A DNA stretch of 64,000 bases. It comes from Spirosoma telluris. GTDB lineage: Bacteria > Bacteroidota > Bacteroidia > Cytophagales > Spirosomataceae. Of this stretch, positions 63,463-64,000 are shown one piece after another. Below the pieces are notes generated by a model. The model was given only the letters and a program-made list of their open reading frames with translations. It was not told the origin of the DNA and did not search any database. The translations under genes and the position numbers were made by a program. How positions within the stretch are numbered: the stretch's first letter is position 1; each line of letters starts with the position of its first letter. Location: contig QLII01000001.1 in NCBI GenBank assembly GCA_003259005.1, positions 682,001 through 746,000 of the forward strand, in the 5' to 3' direction.

Positions 63463-64000
63463 ATGATAGCCGTCATTGCCGATGATTTAACGGGAGCTGC
63501 CGAACTGGCTGGTATCGGACTAACGTATGGGCTAATTGTTGAACTAGCGATGTCGGTTAACCCGCAATCAACACCCGATTTACTGGTGATTGCTACTGAT
63601 GCCCGGTCTGTTTCTGAACAGGAAGCTGTGCTGGAAATGACAGAAGTGAGTAAGGCATTACAAGCCATGAAACCGGAATTGATGTATAAAAAGATCGATT
63701 CTGTGTTGCGGGGACATGTGATCGCAGAAGTGCAGGCCCAGTTGGCCGTTTTGGGTTTGCCTAAAGCGTTACTGGTTCCGGCAAATCCGGCCCTTGGTAG
63801 AACATTGGTTAACGGACATTATTACGTTCATGGCAAGCTGATTCACCAGACACACTTTGCCCAGGACCCGGAGTTTCCAATAAAAGAGTCTGACGTACAG
63901 AAGCGATTTGATACAAAGTCCGAACAAGTAATGGTGTTAGCGCATCAGGCCGATTTTCCAGAACGAGGAATCATTATTGGAGAAGTTGAAAAGGAGGCTG
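63463..64000 (+). CDS. Four-carbon acid sugar kinase (DUF1537), runs off the right edge
   Basis: First 179 residues. It starts MIAVIADDLTGAAELAGIGL, the DUF1537 N-terminal acid-sugar binding motif (DDLTGA), then LVIATDARSVSE, MYKKIDSVLRGHV and ALLVPANPALGRT, all family hallmarks. These kinases phosphorylate threonate, erythronate or related acids at O4, giving the substrate for the PdxA2-type dehydrogenase encoded just upstream. No frame break in the visible part. The C-terminal ATP-binding half is outside the window. Confidence 0.92.
   Translation, partial: MIAVIADDLTGAAELAGIGLTYGLIVELAMSVNPQSTPDLLVIATDARSVSEQEAVLEMTEVSKALQAMKPELMYKKIDSVLRGHVIAEVQAQLAVLGLPKALLVPANPALGRTLVNGHYYVHGKLIHQTHFAQDPEFPIKESDVQKRFDTKSEQVMVLAHQADFPERGIIIGEVEKEA

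Overview
The window reads as a chromosomal segment of a Bacteroidota bacterium, most likely a Cytophagales/Spirosoma-type soil or plant-associated organism. Evidence: a type IX secretion (T9SS) sorting domain, PorD-like and PorE-like T9SS proteins, the recN / DUF4835 / coaBC / omega / bamD gene order, the MoxR-DUF58-BatA-DUF4159 cluster, many secreted carbohydrate-active enzymes, and the near absence of Shine-Dalgarno sequences. No rRNA, tRNA, CRISPR, IS element, integrase or phage gene was recognised.

Layout. 1-6900: minus-strand housekeeping block (recN 5' part, DUF4835/PorD-like, coaBC, omega subunit, bamD, a T9SS cargo protein, an OstA/LptA-like protein). 6900-10700: tilS and a PorE-like OmpA protein on the plus strand. 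10780-15700: a small secreted protein, DinB and SDR genes, then a three-gene amide-ligase operon (YbdK/GCS2, class I glutamine amidotransferase, ATP-grasp-like). 15870-18190: a lipoprotein and a divergent ECF sigma factor followed by three very small membrane or exported proteins. 18300-26300: the Bacteroidota MoxR/DUF58/BatA/DUF4175/DUF4159 cluster. 26450-28080: GNAT, Uma2 and a small membrane protein. 28150-41600: four head-to-tail repeats of a TldD-like plus PmbA-like pair; every TldD copy starts with a twin-arginine signal. 41800-49350: small hypotheticals, an ATP-grasp protein, two esterases, GH16 and aldose 1-epimerase. 49790-64000: a plus-strand polysaccharide-degradation run (PL1-like lyase, beta-helix/DUF6298-like protein, two sialidase-fold proteins, sialate O-acetylesterase, DUF3826) followed by an acid-sugar catabolism module (Fe-ADH, DapA-family lyase, PdxA-like, DUF1537 kinase, which runs off the edge).

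Two patterns cut across the whole window. First, about 23 reading-frame breaks sit in otherwise conserved genes. Almost every one is repaired by adding one G (or C) to a short G/C run, which looks like sequencing or assembly undercalling rather than gene decay; the gene models below are given as the repaired extents. Second, at least 18 intergenic gaps hold long near-perfect inverted repeats (stems 12-45 bp) made of recurring short 'words' of several unrelated families. They lie between genes, inside apparent operons, and once inside the signal-peptide coding region of a gene. The tandem Tat-TldD/PmbA array and this palindrome population are the least explained features here.
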